Counted from the first letter of the stretch, positions 33,536 to 42,674 are shown. The stretch is 48,056 nt of DNA from Paludibacteraceae bacterium (GCA_905235225.1 CAJOKE010000019.1:1-48056), one strand, 5' to 3'. The notes: a model not told the origin generated them from the letters alone. Numbers and translations are program-made.

Positions 33536-35823
33536 CGGCGAGCATATCCATAGGCATGACCATAGGGAAGATCTTCACGCTCAACGGCATTAAGCACGGC
33601 ATAGATATTGGTGAGCCTATTCAGGTCAGCCTGCGCATTAGCATAATCAACCATATCAAATGTAGTTGTGCCAACCCGAGCGACAAGAAGTGTCATATCA
33701 ACCACCCTGTTAACGACAAAAGCGTCACTAACCATTGCCACGGGTGCGGTATCCAAGATAATGAAATCATATTGCTTGCGCAAAATGGCAATGAGTTGAT
33801 CCAAGTAGTCAGATTGCAGCAACTCGTTAGGGTTGATGGGCAAAGCACCAGCGGGAAGGATATCGAGGTTTTTATTTCTTCCTGAAGGTAGCAGGAGTTC
33901 CTCAACACCAAAATCACCCCCTTTGAGGAAAGCAGAAACGCCTCGTGAAGCAGGCAATTCAAAATGTTCGGCAAGTGACGGATTACGTAGATCAAACTCC
34001 ACTATGACAACCTTTTTATTCAATAGCGCGAACGACATGGCAAGATTGGCCGCCACATAAGACTTGCCCTCATTGTCAATGCAAGAAGAAACGGCAATCA
34101 CCTTCTCGTCATTTTTCAATGCACGTAACACATTCGTCCGGAGCAGCCGGAATAACTCTGCCGCAGTAGAATCCGCCCCTTCACCGACAGCCAAGAAATC
34201 GCCATTGTGGACATGCAGGAGTTCGCCAAGGTACGGCAGGTTAGAACGTTGTTCAAACACCTTACGCCCATTTACCTTATCGTTTAAGATATAGCGTATA
34301 TATAGCAAACCAACCGGGAATCCCAAGCCTAAAACCAAACAAATGACGGCGATATATTTAAGTCTGGGTGAAACTCTGCGAGGGTCAACCTGCGCCTGCA
34401 CAATAATGTTAGCCGGTGGAACCGCCGTCACCAAAGACAGGGCATTTTCTTCTCGTTTCTGGTATAAATAGAGATAAAGTTTCTGCTGAAGTTCTTTATT
34501 TCTTGCTTTCTCAACAAATTCACGTTCCTTAGTAGGGACAGAAGCCAACTGCTGATTCGATTTTTTAGCCCTATTCTCAAGGTCTTGTTTACTGATAGCC
34601 AAACTATTTTTTGCATTTTGTACAGAAGAAAGGATATTGCTTTTTAGCACATTGATTTGGTCATTAACCTGCATAACTACGGGGTTTGCGTCAGTAGCCG
34701 TGCGTGCCATTCTCATACGCCGCAAAATGAGGTTGTCATACTGTTGAATCAATTGGGCAAGCGACTCGTCGGTAATTCCCAAGTTTGCGGGAATAAGTTT
34801 ACCATTGTTCTTCTCATCCCGGACAAAGTTCTCCACATAATCTACCAATTTGATTTGTGTTTCAATACCCTCAATACGATGGCGATATTCCGTACTTTCC
34901 TGCAAGTAAATTTCGACATTCGCCTGCACATCAGTGAGGTCGTTATCACGTTTGTATCTCTCCACCTCAGCCTCAGCCGACTCCAACTCGCGAGCAATCA
35001 AGTCCATCCGTTCATTAATAAACAAAGCAGTGGTATTTGCCATCATTTTCTTGTCAATCACGGCGTTAGCGTTGTAGAGTTCGATTTGCTTGTTGATAAA
35101 ATCAATCGCCAACTGTGGTTTGGTTGTCACAGTGGATAATTTGACTATAGCAGATTCTTTCTTCAACCTAGAGACAATAATATTTTTGGCATAAACTTTA
35201 ACAAGAGAAAGGATAGGAGAAGTTATGATACGGTATTTAGCACCAGCCTCAAGAGGTTTCAGCGGTTCTATGCGAACCGGTCCCACTCCATCCACCATCA
35301 AAGGCTCGTTAAGGTTTTCGACAAAGAATTTTTGGGTATGAAACCGTTTTGTTTTCGCTTTAATTTTATATCCATCCCTGCAAACCTTAAGTGACATAGA
35401 TACATATATCCTCGATGTATCCAAGAACATCTCGGGATATTCGACATGGAGGTCACATTCAGAAGCGTATTGAGAATTCCATTGCAAGCCCTGCTTTACC
35501 AAATAAGAAGTCTGGATATCCAGTTCGCGTATCACCTCTATAAGGATGTCACGCGAAGTCATAATAGCCACTTCATCATCGATTTTCTTTGAGCCCCCCA
35601 AACCAATCATTTGCAACATATCAGCACCGGGGATAGCGACCGATTCCTCCCCGCTACGCAGAAGGACTTCACTATCCACATTAAAACGCGGAGTAGAAGA
35701 AAGGTAATATAAAATCCCAATCACGCCACAGACGGCACAACTGATTACGAACCAATACCACTTTCTAAGCAAAGCAAAAAATATTGCTTTGATATTTATC
35801 TCATTATTATTCTGAACTTCCAT
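33532..35823 (-). CDS. Wzc-like polysaccharide co-polymerase with BY-kinase domain
   Basis: A 763-residue inner-membrane protein controlling capsule or exopolysaccharide chain length and export. TM1 is about 22-41 and TM2 about 489-509. They frame a large periplasmic domain with a Wzz-like start and coiled-coil/GNVR-like end (PTKEREFVEKARN, 430-442). The cytoplasmic ATPase has Walker A SSCIDNEGKS (579-588), Walker A' VVIVEFDLRNPS (605-616) and Walker B FIILDTAPV (687-695). The Walker A lacks the usual PGEGK(S/T) and reads DNEGKS. The C-terminal Tyr cluster is short (PYGHAYGYARR). I chose ATG 35823 rather than the upstream TTG. It lies directly after wza and overlaps topB by 4 bases. Confidence 0.9.
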   Translation of the reverse strand: MEVQNNNEINIKAIFFALLRKWYWFVISCAVCGVIGILYYLSSTPRFNVDSEVLLRSGEESVAIPGADMLQMIGLGGSKKIDDEVAIMTSRDILIEVIRELDIQTSYLVKQGLQWNSQYASECDLHVEYPEMFLDTSRIYVSMSLKVCRDGYKIKAKTKRFHTQKFFVENLNEPLMVDGVGPVRIEPLKPLEAGAKYRIITSPILSLVKVYAKNIIVSRLKKESAIVKLSTVTTKPQLAIDFINKQIELYNANAVIDKKMMANTTALFINERMDLIARELESAEAEVERYKRDNDLTDVQANVEIYLQESTEYRHRIEGIETQIKLVDYVENFVRDEKNNGKLIPANLGITDESLAQLIQQYDNLILRRMRMARTATDANPVVMQVNDQINVLKSNILSSVQNAKNSLAISKQDLENRAKKSNQQLASVPTKEREFVEKARNKELQQKLYLYLYQKREENALSLVTAVPPANIIVQAQVDPRRVSPRLKYIAVICLVLGLGFPVGLLYIRYILNDKVNGRKVFEQRSNLPYLGELLHVHNGDFLAVGEGADSTAAELFRLLRTNVLRALKNDEKVIAVSSCIDNEGKSYVAANLAMSFALLNKKVVIVEFDLRNPSLAEHFELPASRGVSAFLKGGDFGVEELLLPSGRNKNLDILPAGALPINPNELLQSDYLDQLIAILRKQYDFIILDTAPVAMVSDAFVVNRVVDMTLLVARVGTTTFDMVDYANAQADLNRLTNIYAVLNAVEREDLPYGHAYGYARR

Positions 35824-35829
35824 AAACAA

Positions 35830-36630
35830 TTATTTATTAGAGGCATTTATAACAGTAACAATCACAGTAGCGGCACTGGCAACAGTAGAAACCATGCTCA
35901 GCCAAAGGCTGACATTCTGGCTATTGATAGCGCGAACACTATTCGGCGAAACGTAAACGACGTCATTCGGCATGAGGAAGAAGTACGGCGATTTGAAAAT
36001 CTCGTCCTCATTAAGATTAAGGCGCACAAACTCCAGTTTGCCATCCTTTTCACGTGTCAAAAGGATATTATTACGCTTACCATAAGGCGTCAAATCCCCA
36101 GCCTGTGCCAACAATTCAGGCAAAGTCAGACGTCCGTTAACAATATTATACCGCCCCGGATTTTTCACCTCACCCAAAACAGTCACCAGCTGGTTAATGA
36201 CATTCACATTAACCAAGGGAGATTTGAGTTGTTCTGACAACAGACCTTCCAATTTCGCTTTAACCTCGGTACGGCGCAGTCCCGCCACCTCAACCTTGCC
36301 GAGCAGAGGAAAATCAATATTTCCAGACTCGTCCACAAGGTATGTTTGCAAAGAACTTGTTGTACTGATAGCATTAGCCCCCGGAGCGAGGAATGTAGCC
36401 ACCGGCAAGTTATAGGGAGCCACAGCATCCAAATCGAGTGCCGACACGGTAATAGTCAATACAGAGCCAACCTGAACCCAAGGATCGACAATAGGCTCAT
36501 AAGTAAGGTTGACACTATCGGCGGTTTGGCGATCAACATTATTAAAATATGTCAGATTCCGGCGTGTTACACAACTATTCAAAGTCAAGACACCGAGAAA
36601 TATCCATAGGAAAACATTTACCTTTTTCAT
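35830..36630 (-). CDS. Polysaccharide export lipoprotein (Wza-like)
   Basis: A 266-residue outer-membrane lipoprotein, signal MKKVNVFLWIFLGVLTLNS and Cys20. The ATG at 36630 is preferred because it begins the signal. The Poly_export domain is at about 55-130 (VQVGSVLTITVSALDLD, DESGNIDFPLLGKVEVAGLR). A SLBB-like domain follows (QLVTVLGEVKNPGRYNIVNG, LTLPELLAQAGDLTPYGKRN). A hydrophobic C-terminal segment (about 240-262) may be the outer-membrane helix. It forms the export channel together with the Wzc-like protein encoded 6 bases downstream. No glycosyltransferases are in the window. Confidence 0.9.
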   Translation of the reverse strand: MKKVNVFLWIFLGVLTLNSCVTRRNLTYFNNVDRQTADSVNLTYEPIVDPWVQVGSVLTITVSALDLDAVAPYNLPVATFLAPGANAISTTSSLQTYLVDESGNIDFPLLGKVEVAGLRRTEVKAKLEGLLSEQLKSPLVNVNVINQLVTVLGEVKNPGRYNIVNGRLTLPELLAQAGDLTPYGKRNNILLTREKDGKLEFVRLNLNEDEIFKSPYFFLMPNDVVYVSPNSVRAINSQNVSLWLSMVSTVASAATVIVTVINASNK

Positions 36631-36660
36631 GCGCGCACTAATCCATAATAATTTAGGCGG

Positions 36661-36692
36661 CAAAGATAATACATTTCTCCGACATACGCAAA
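36661..36692 (-). promoter_or_regulatory. Promoter of wza-wzc-topB-flavodoxin
   Basis: Minus strand TTTG (36689-36692), 20 bases, TATCTTTG (36661-36668). The wza start is 30 bases downstream. It is divergent from the sigma-54-regulator promoter, with 35 bases between the -33 boxes. Confidence 0.75.
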
Positions 36693-36727
36693 TAACATGT
36701 TCAAATATCGACTTTTTTTAGTAAAAA

Positions 36728-36759
36728 CTTGCAAGTTTACAAAAAAAAGAGTAATTTTG
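36728..36759 (+). promoter_or_regulatory. Promoter of the sigma-54 regulator-lptE pair
   Basis: CTTG (36728-36731), 20 bases, TAATTTTG (36752-36759). The start codon at 36780 is 20 bases beyond the box. Confidence 0.7.
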
Positions 36760-36779
36760 TGCGCTAAAAAGTTATAGAT

Positions 36780-37961
36780 ATGACCATACAAGAAATACAA
36801 ACAATCAAACAACGCTTTGGTATAATCGGCATGTCACCCGCCCTGAACCGCGATATAGAAATAGCGGTTCAGGTAGCGATGACGGATTTGAGTGTACTGA
36901 TTACCGGTGAATCGGGTGTCGGAAAAGAATTTTTTCCACAAATCATTCATGCCAATTCCGCCCGTAAGCACGGTCCCTATTTTGCAGTCAACTGCGGTGC
37001 CATTCCCGAGGGTACGATAGACAGTGAATTATTCGGTCATGAGAAAGGTGCTTTTACAGACGCAAAAAATGACCGTCGCGGTTATTTTGAGATAGCAGAC
37101 GGCGGCACACTGTTTTTGGATGAAGTAGGAGAATTGCCATTATCCACCCAAGTACGATTACTACGTGTCCTTGAAACGGGTGAATTCATCAAGATGGGTG
37201 CAAGCAAAGTCCAAAAGACCAATGTCCGGGTGGTAGCGGCCACTAATCTTGATATTCCGAAAGCAATTTCAGAAGGGCGTTTCCGCGAAGATTTATATTA
37301 CCGCCTCAATTCGGTTGAAATCAAAGTGCCGGCACTGCGGGAGCGGAAAGATGATATTCCATTATTATTCCGCAAGTTTTCAGTGGATTTTGCGGAACGC
37401 TACAAGATGCCTCCACTACGATTAAACGATGAAGCAACACGTTTGCTTCAGTCATATTACTGGAGCGGCAATATCCGCCAACTGAAGAATGTAGCCGAAC
37501 AGATTTCCGTCATGGAAAAGGATCATGACATCACGGCAGATACATTGCGTAAATATTTGCCGGACAACGGTTTACAGCGTTCCATCATATTAGCATCGCC
37601 AAAGGAAAGCACCGATACGTTCATGAATGAAAGGGAACTACTCTACAAGGTGTTATTCGATATGAAACGCGATATGACAGAAATGCGGCAGCAGTTGAAC
37701 GGGCTACTTGCAGGGAATACGCCACCACAGCCGATCAATAAAAACGAGTACCAAACGGTGGAAGTATTACATGAAGAACCGAAGGAATCGTTTGAGTCAG
37801 AAGAGCATCCGCCAACATTAGAAGATATAGAACGTGACACTATCCGTCGCGCGCTGACGAGAGCCAAAGGCAACCGCAAGTCAGCGGCACAGGAATTAGG
37901 TTTCTCCGAGCGTACTCTATATCGCAAAATCAAAGAATACGGACTGACCAATGAAAAATAA
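36780..37961 (+). CDS. Sigma-54-dependent transcriptional regulator, Fis family
   Basis: A 393-residue activator made of an AAA+ sigma-54-interaction domain and a C-terminal Fis-type HTH. It lacks an N-terminal receiver domain. Walker A is GESGVGKE (43-50). The sigma-54 contact loop is GAFTDA (90-95) instead of the classic GAFTGA. Walker B is LFLDEVGE (111-118), and FREDLYYRLNSVEIKVPALR carries the arginine-finger region. The HTH is at about 350-390 (RAKGNRKSAAQELGFSERTL). As I recall, Bacteroidales often place this regulator type upstream of lptE, as here, with an 11-base overlap. Its input signal is unknown. Confidence 0.9.
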   Translation: MTIQEIQTIKQRFGIIGMSPALNRDIEIAVQVAMTDLSVLITGESGVGKEFFPQIIHANSARKHGPYFAVNCGAIPEGTIDSELFGHEKGAFTDAKNDRRGYFEIADGGTLFLDEVGELPLSTQVRLLRVLETGEFIKMGASKVQKTNVRVVAATNLDIPKAISEGRFREDLYYRLNSVEIKVPALRERKDDIPLLFRKFSVDFAERYKMPPLRLNDEATRLLQSYYWSGNIRQLKNVAEQISVMEKDHDITADTLRKYLPDNGLQRSIILASPKESTDTFMNERELLYKVLFDMKRDMTEMRQQLNGLLAGNTPPQPINKNEYQTVEVLHEEPKESFESEEHPPTLEDIERDTIRRALTRAKGNRKSAAQELGFSERTLYRKIKEYGLTNEK

Positions 37962-38481
37962 GACACTATACCACCTATTGGGGCATACAGTTATTCTGCT
38001 ATGCATCGGTTTGATGATGAGCAGTTGCGCCGTATCATTCAAATTTAACGGCGCAAGCATAGATTATGCGACCACGAAATCCATTTCGGTCGCAGATTTT
38101 CCGAATAACGCAGCATTGGTATATCCGCCACTAAGTAATGACTTATCAGAAGGAATCCGTGACTTATACCAACGTCAAACCCGTTTAGAAGTATCGCGCA
38201 AAGGCGGTGATTTGGAATTGGAAGGGGAAATCACCGGATACGAAGTCACTCCGATGTCCATTTCAGCAGACAGTTACTCTGCAGAGACCAAACTGACCCT
38301 AACCGTCCGTGTACGTTTTATCAACAATGTACGTCCTGAAGAGAGTTTTGAAAAAACCTATTCGGCGTACCAGACCTTTGATTCTTCGCGCCTATTGACC
38401 GATGTACAGGAGGAACTATGCCAAACAATGATTAAGGAAATCGGTGAAAGTATCTATAATGATACAGTGGCTAAATGGTAA
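37951..38481 (+). CDS. lptE: LptE-like LPS assembly lipoprotein
   Basis: A 176-residue lipoprotein. The hydrophobic segment TVILLCIGLMMSS ends in a Cys at about 26. The mature part has the short alpha/beta pattern of Bacteroidota LptE: VSFKFNGASIDYATTKSISV, then ALVYPPLSNDLSEGIRDLYQ, then LELEGEITGYEVTPMS. LptE plugs the LptD barrel that inserts LPS in the outer membrane. It overlaps the sigma-54 regulator gene by 11 bases, implying coupled translation. lptD is not in the window. Confidence 0.85.
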   Translation: MKNKTLYHLLGHTVILLCIGLMMSSCAVSFKFNGASIDYATTKSISVADFPNNAALVYPPLSNDLSEGIRDLYQRQTRLEVSRKGGDLELEGEITGYEVTPMSISADSYSAETKLTLTVRVRFINNVRPEESFEKTYSAYQTFDSSRLLTDVQEELCQTMIKEIGESIYNDTVAKW

Positions 38482-38545
38482 GTATTAAGCGAGTCATTTT
38501 TTTAGGGGAACAAGGGGATAAGTGAAACCGAATTATGATGTACTG

Positions 38546-38567
38546 AATGCGAACGAGATGCGAACGT
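38546..38567. repeat. 11-base direct tandem duplication
   Basis: AATGCGAACGA is followed by GATGCGAACGT (9 of 11 bases the same). It lies in the 159-base gap between lptE and potD, upstream of the shared terminator. Confidence 0.65.
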
Positions 38568-38589
38568 AAGCGGCTATCAAAGTTTTACA

Positions 38590-38622
38590 AAAAAAGTGTG
38601 CCAAATAATTTGACACACTTTT
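38590..38622. terminator. Bidirectional terminator between lptE and potD
   Basis: A run of A plus GTGTG (38590-38600) pairs with CACAC plus T (38614-38622). Tracts of A and T on the two sides suit termination in both directions for the convergent lptE and pot transcripts. Confidence 0.75.
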
Positions 38623-38640
38623 CTATATACCATTTTCGGG

Positions 38641-39957
38641 TTAACGGTTTTTTGATTTACGTTTGCGTTGCAGTTGCTGCTGTCTGCGATTGTTGAGTAC
38701 TTGCAAAACGGCGAAAATCACAATGCCGAGTACGACGACAATGATGATTCCCACCATAACAGGACTAAGGTTATCCCCTTTCACGCGATTCCACATTTTA
38801 ACCAAATCCTCATTCATATCGCCCGCGTCGTGCATGAGTGCGCAACGCTCAATGATTGATTTGTCAGGATACAAGACAGGATTTGCATGTACTGCAACAG
38901 CTTCCGGTCCGAAGAAATAGCTCAGGTCCTGTGTATCTTCCCATTCTTCATCATCGTCCACCCATTCGCTGACTTCAGGAGTGGCGATAACCGAAACATA
39001 GCCAATGTAGTCCATATTTTTGATGGCGTTTTCGGGAATACACATATAGTTGATGAACCAAGAAGCGGCTTTTTCGTTTTTGGCATATTTAGGAATGCAC
39101 CATCCGTCAAACCACACATTTGATCCCTCTTCAGGAACAATATATTCAAGGTTAATACCCATTTCAGCAGCCTCATCAATAGCCCACATAGCATCTCCAG
39201 ACCAACTGAGGTTCATCCACGTTTTACCTTTGGTCATTTCTTCTTTACCAAAGTCCACTTCCCACCCAGCGATATTGTCTTTTGCGGCAGTGAGGATATC
39301 TTCTACCCGTTGAATACGCTCCGGGGTGATATTTTCGACCAGTTCAGCACGAGTTACGAGTCCTTTTGCAATCTCATCACGATAGGCATAGAGTACAATA
39401 ACCGAGTAAACATCGCGGAAGGCATCCTTCATATAAATTTTCCCTTCGAATTTCGGATCAAGGATAGCTCCCCAAGAGCGCAAGTCTTCCCGATTGACAA
39501 ATTTGGGGTTATAAATGAATCCTGTTGTACCCCACATATAGCCCACGGTATAGTCACTAACATTCTCTGTTTTGGACATCTGTTGAAACATATTGACAAC
39601 AAAAGGAGCGACATTATCGAAGAAACGCATATCTTCGGGAATAATGTCTTTGTTGATTTTTTTGAGGAGATTAGCTTTGAGCATACGTTCAATAATATAC
39701 TCCGACGGGCAAATCACATCATAGTCTTCATGTCCGACCTCGATTTCGGTAAGCATAGATTCATTGATGTCGAAGGTCTGGTAGATAACCTCGACCTCCT
39801 CTCCGGTCATGGCTTTATACCAAGCGGGGAACTTATTCAGGACATCCTCGTCAATGTAGTCAGCCCAGTTGTACACTTTGAGTGTGTGAGCGCGATCCAC
39901 TCCAAAACTGCCAATTGCAAAAGCAATGGCGAACACAAGAGATAATAATTTTTTCAT
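38641..39957 (-). CDS. potD: Spermidine/putrescine-binding protein PotD, membrane-anchored
   Basis: A 438-residue periplasmic solute-binding protein with signal MKKLLSLVFAIAFAIGSFG. LKVYNWADYIDEDVLNKF is the classic PotD opening; DYDVICPSEYIIERM and LSWSGDAMWAIDEAAEMG follow. The body of about 390 residues is somewhat longer than E. coli PotD. An extra C-terminal membrane helix (VMVGIIIVVVLGIVIFAVLQ, about 402-421) and a basic tail would tether it to the inner membrane instead of leaving it free. It is the last gene of the pot operon and overlaps the preceding lipoprotein by 4 bases (ATGA). Confidence 0.92.
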   Translation of the reverse strand: MKKLLSLVFAIAFAIGSFGVDRAHTLKVYNWADYIDEDVLNKFPAWYKAMTGEEVEVIYQTFDINESMLTEIEVGHEDYDVICPSEYIIERMLKANLLKKINKDIIPEDMRFFDNVAPFVVNMFQQMSKTENVSDYTVGYMWGTTGFIYNPKFVNREDLRSWGAILDPKFEGKIYMKDAFRDVYSVIVLYAYRDEIAKGLVTRAELVENITPERIQRVEDILTAAKDNIAGWEVDFGKEEMTKGKTWMNLSWSGDAMWAIDEAAEMGINLEYIVPEEGSNVWFDGWCIPKYAKNEKAASWFINYMCIPENAIKNMDYIGYVSVIATPEVSEWVDDDEEWEDTQDLSYFFGPEAVAVHANPVLYPDKSIIERCALMHDAGDMNEDLVKMWNRVKGDNLSPVMVGIIIVVVLGIVIFAVLQVLNNRRQQQLQRKRKSKNR

Positions 39958-40769
39958 TTCTTAAATTGTTTTTTGTTAAATAATCGGATATTCGATTGGT
40001 TATACTGAAATTGAATTGTAAAAATCTCTGAATTCATTTCATGCCATGTCGGTGTAATCCCACAGGCACAGAGGATATAAGTTGAGTCAGCCTGCAAGTA
40101 CGGGTCTTCCGACAGAATGATGTCAGTCTGCCCCTGTATAAGAGGGAAATCATATTCCGCCCTCAATTGCACAATCTGACTCATGAAATTATCGGGTGTT
40201 TGATAATCTTCCTCTATAATGCTCATTTGTTCATAAGCAAAGACATAAGGGACAGTATCGCAAGAAGGAATGAGTTTGAGCGTGTCGCCTGATGCGACCA
40301 CCTCAAATACAAGATTGACAGAGTCCAATTTATCCGTCACAAAAGGCAAACGATATAAATTTCCGACGGGCTTATGCGTCAAAGGATCCACCGCAAAAGC
40401 AAGCACTTCGCTTTGCATATCGGGATTCAGATGGGTTATGTCAATTGATTGCTCGCCATAGTAAAGGAAGATATCATCAAAATCGAGTTGTAAATCAGTC
40501 TGTTCGAGGTAAGTATCATACAGTTGATTCATTAAAGTCAACTGCTGTGTCATAATGAGTTCATCAGATGCACCGAAAAGGATGTCATCCGCCTGCATAA
40601 CCCCAACAGCATACGCCATTTTATGATTTGAAGGCGTAATAACAACCGTACAGCGTGTTGCCGTGACACGTTTAAGTTCAATGGTTAATGTTTGCCATTG
40701 AAGCGATTTATCCGTGCAGCTTATTAAAACAATCGAAAGGAGAATACTATGAAAAATCTTTTTTACCAC
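39954..40769 (-). CDS. Unknown lipoprotein inside the pot operon
   Basis: A 271-residue lipoprotein: signal KKIFHSILLSIVLIS and a Cys near residue 18. The start is GTG at 40769, immediately after the TAA of the lipase-like gene. The mature sequence looks like two beta-rich domains (LTIELKRVTATRCTVVITPS and LILSEDPYLQADSTYILCAC types), perhaps fibronectin-III-like. I do not recognise a family. It sits between the lipase-like lipoprotein and potD, with overlap on one side and zero gap on the other, so it is surely co-translated with the transporter operon. Confidence 0.75.
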   Translation of the reverse strand: MVKKIFHSILLSIVLISCTDKSLQWQTLTIELKRVTATRCTVVITPSNHKMAYAVGVMQADDILFGASDELIMTQQLTLMNQLYDTYLEQTDLQLDFDDIFLYYGEQSIDITHLNPDMQSEVLAFAVDPLTHKPVGNLYRLPFVTDKLDSVNLVFEVVASGDTLKLIPSCDTVPYVFAYEQMSIIEEDYQTPDNFMSQIVQLRAEYDFPLIQGQTDIILSEDPYLQADSTYILCACGITPTWHEMNSEIFTIQFQYNQSNIRLFNKKQFKK

Positions 40770-42017
40770 TTACTTATCCAATTCATCCAATTTATCACTA
40801 ACCGTACCCAAAAAACGGAGGAAACCGTTAACGTGGGCACCATAATGTCCAAAATCATATTGTACATTACAGCCCTTAAATGTTTTTTCAGCAGCCTGCG
40901 AATTGACGAACGGCACCGTACCATCGTCCATGCTATGGAACATAAACAAAGGAGCATGAGGTTTGAAGTCCAGGACAGAGTTCAAACTCATAGCACGGTA
41001 TAACCGCTCTGTTTCAGAGTTTCGTTTATCGCGTCCATACGCGCTCAAAATTTTGCTGACCTCGTTCACTCCTATTTTCCGATTAATTTGCTGAACGGTA
41101 TATCGTTTGGAATTGACCGCTTCGCGACAAAGATCCCACATCCCCGGGACAAAGAACTTCTCCATTGAAAGTCTCAAATTCTCGCCGATATTCATTCCTT
41201 GCACAATCATAGGAACGGCACATGGAATACCCGTTTTATCCATTTGGACGGAATAATCAAATGTTTTCGCCATATCATACGGACCGGCACCGGCATAGAC
41301 ATGCGCAACAGGTAAACCGTAGGAATTGTCCTGCTCCAACATTCTCATTACCGCCATTGTCACAGCCCCCCCTTGGGAATAGCCCATTAGAATCACTTCA
41401 TCATGCTCCGGCTTGCGACCAATATATTCCAAATACGGCATTACCGCCATTCCCATATCGACCACGCTCTGTGCAGTACTTTCAGCATGCAAATAAGGGT
41501 GAATGCGTTTGCAGGTTATGCCATATCCTATATAATCCGCCATCACGACCGCATATCCTTTAGCGGCAAGGATACCCTCAAAGGGAAACGTTTCGGACGG
41601 AGCCTCATGATTGGCACCAATAGTATAATGGCTTACCCAAAGGACACGTTTAATACTTCCTGTTTTGGGAAGCAGAAGTTTTCCCGATTGTAGCAGCGGC
41701 GATCCATCCAAGTCATGTCCGACAAATGTACCAGCGATTTGAATCACAGAATTGCAATGAATACTACCCAAAATGTCCCGCGCCATATCGTTCATCGATG
41801 TTGATGCGATGCGTTTTACCGTATGAATCGTGTCATCTTCTGCCAATTCGGGAACCTTAATCAGGGGATTAAGGCAACCGTCTTCGCCGATTACATTGCT
41901 CTCGACAATTGACATCGGGTGGAAGGTATCAAAATCGACATACTCCACCTCCCCCTGTCTGCAACTGACAGCGAGTAGAGTTATCAAAGAGAATACTATG
42001 TAATGAATTTTGTACAT
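40770..42017 (-). CDS. Alpha/beta-hydrolase lipoprotein (secretory lipase-like)
   Basis: A 415-residue lipoprotein: signal MYKIHYIVFSLITLLAVS and Cys19. The nucleophile elbow is GYSQGGAVTM (Ser within EVILMGYSQGG). The acid is probably Asp in MFHSMDDGTVPF, and the His is in FGHYGAHVNG. The layout resembles the secretory lipase family: a long N-terminal arm (ASTSMNDMARDI, VIQIAGTFVGHD), a YTIGANHEAPSE segment, then the core. The substrate cannot be told from sequence; esterase, lipase or a polymer deacylase are all possible. It lies 3 bases after the barrel gene in the pot operon. Confidence 0.83.
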   Translation of the reverse strand: MYKIHYIVFSLITLLAVSCRQGEVEYVDFDTFHPMSIVESNVIGEDGCLNPLIKVPELAEDDTIHTVKRIASTSMNDMARDILGSIHCNSVIQIAGTFVGHDLDGSPLLQSGKLLLPKTGSIKRVLWVSHYTIGANHEAPSETFPFEGILAAKGYAVVMADYIGYGITCKRIHPYLHAESTAQSVVDMGMAVMPYLEYIGRKPEHDEVILMGYSQGGAVTMAVMRMLEQDNSYGLPVAHVYAGAGPYDMAKTFDYSVQMDKTGIPCAVPMIVQGMNIGENLRLSMEKFFVPGMWDLCREAVNSKRYTVQQINRKIGVNEVSKILSAYGRDKRNSETERLYRAMSLNSVLDFKPHAPLFMFHSMDDGTVPFVNSQAAEKTFKGCNVQYDFGHYGAHVNGFLRFLGTVSDKLDELDK

Positions 42018-42020
42018 TCG

Positions 42021-42674
42021 TTACAAGCGATAACCAACACTAACAGCCATTAGCCTTGAGCCTACCATATATATCTTCTGCTGACTAATTAAGGAATTGA
42101 GTAGTCCCACCTCAAATGAACCGAACCAATGATTACGCCCGACGCAAAGTCCAAAGAGGTTAAGGTTGAGGGCAGGGGCTATTTCGACCGCACCTGTATT
42201 ATCAAAAGCCGTATTGAATCCCACACTAATACCAGAATACAGGTTCACCCATTTATGGTGTAGATAAGTGAAACGCACAGTAGGCAAGATGAGTAAGTTA
42301 TAATTACGGCTATCGATTGTTTGGTCCAGCGGAAGTCCTGCGGCATCACGCGAAGTTTCCTTCCAAAATATACCTTCAAAATCAACCTGAACTCCAACCC
42401 CAAGCCATGATAGAACACGGTATTGATACTCCGCGAACAAGTGTCCGGTATAGCGATGATCATGCTTGTCCACTACGGTATATGCCGGATCAATAGCACC
42501 GGGATTGCGCCATTGATGTGAAGGGCTGTCATGAAACACTGCTGTTTCGAACAGCATATCTCCCCATCCGATACGAATCTCATGCTTCATTTGCGCACGT
42601 TCTTCCCGCGTCTCAGCCAGAACAAACAATGGTGCAAGCGCGAGTGTAATCAAGATGAGCCGTTTTTTATCCAC
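42021..42674 (-). CDS. Outer membrane beta-barrel protein in the pot operon
   Basis: A 217-residue protein with signal MDKKRLILITLALAPLFVLA. The start is GTG at 42674, abutting the potC stop. Alternating strands (LFAEYQYRVLSWLGVGVQVD, NLLILPTVRFTYLHHKWVNL, LFGLCVGRNHWFGSFEVGLL) and the end VSVGYRL point to a small 8-stranded barrel of the OmpA/OmpW size class. No OmpA peptidoglycan-binding domain is present. A channel for polyamines is an appealing inference from the operon, but nothing in the sequence proves transport. Confidence 0.8.
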   Translation of the reverse strand: MDKKRLILITLALAPLFVLAETREERAQMKHEIRIGWGDMLFETAVFHDSPSHQWRNPGAIDPAYTVVDKHDHRYTGHLFAEYQYRVLSWLGVGVQVDFEGIFWKETSRDAAGLPLDQTIDSRNYNLLILPTVRFTYLHHKWVNLYSGISVGFNTAFDNTGAVEIAPALNLNLFGLCVGRNHWFGSFEVGLLNSLISQQKIYMVGSRLMAVSVGYRL

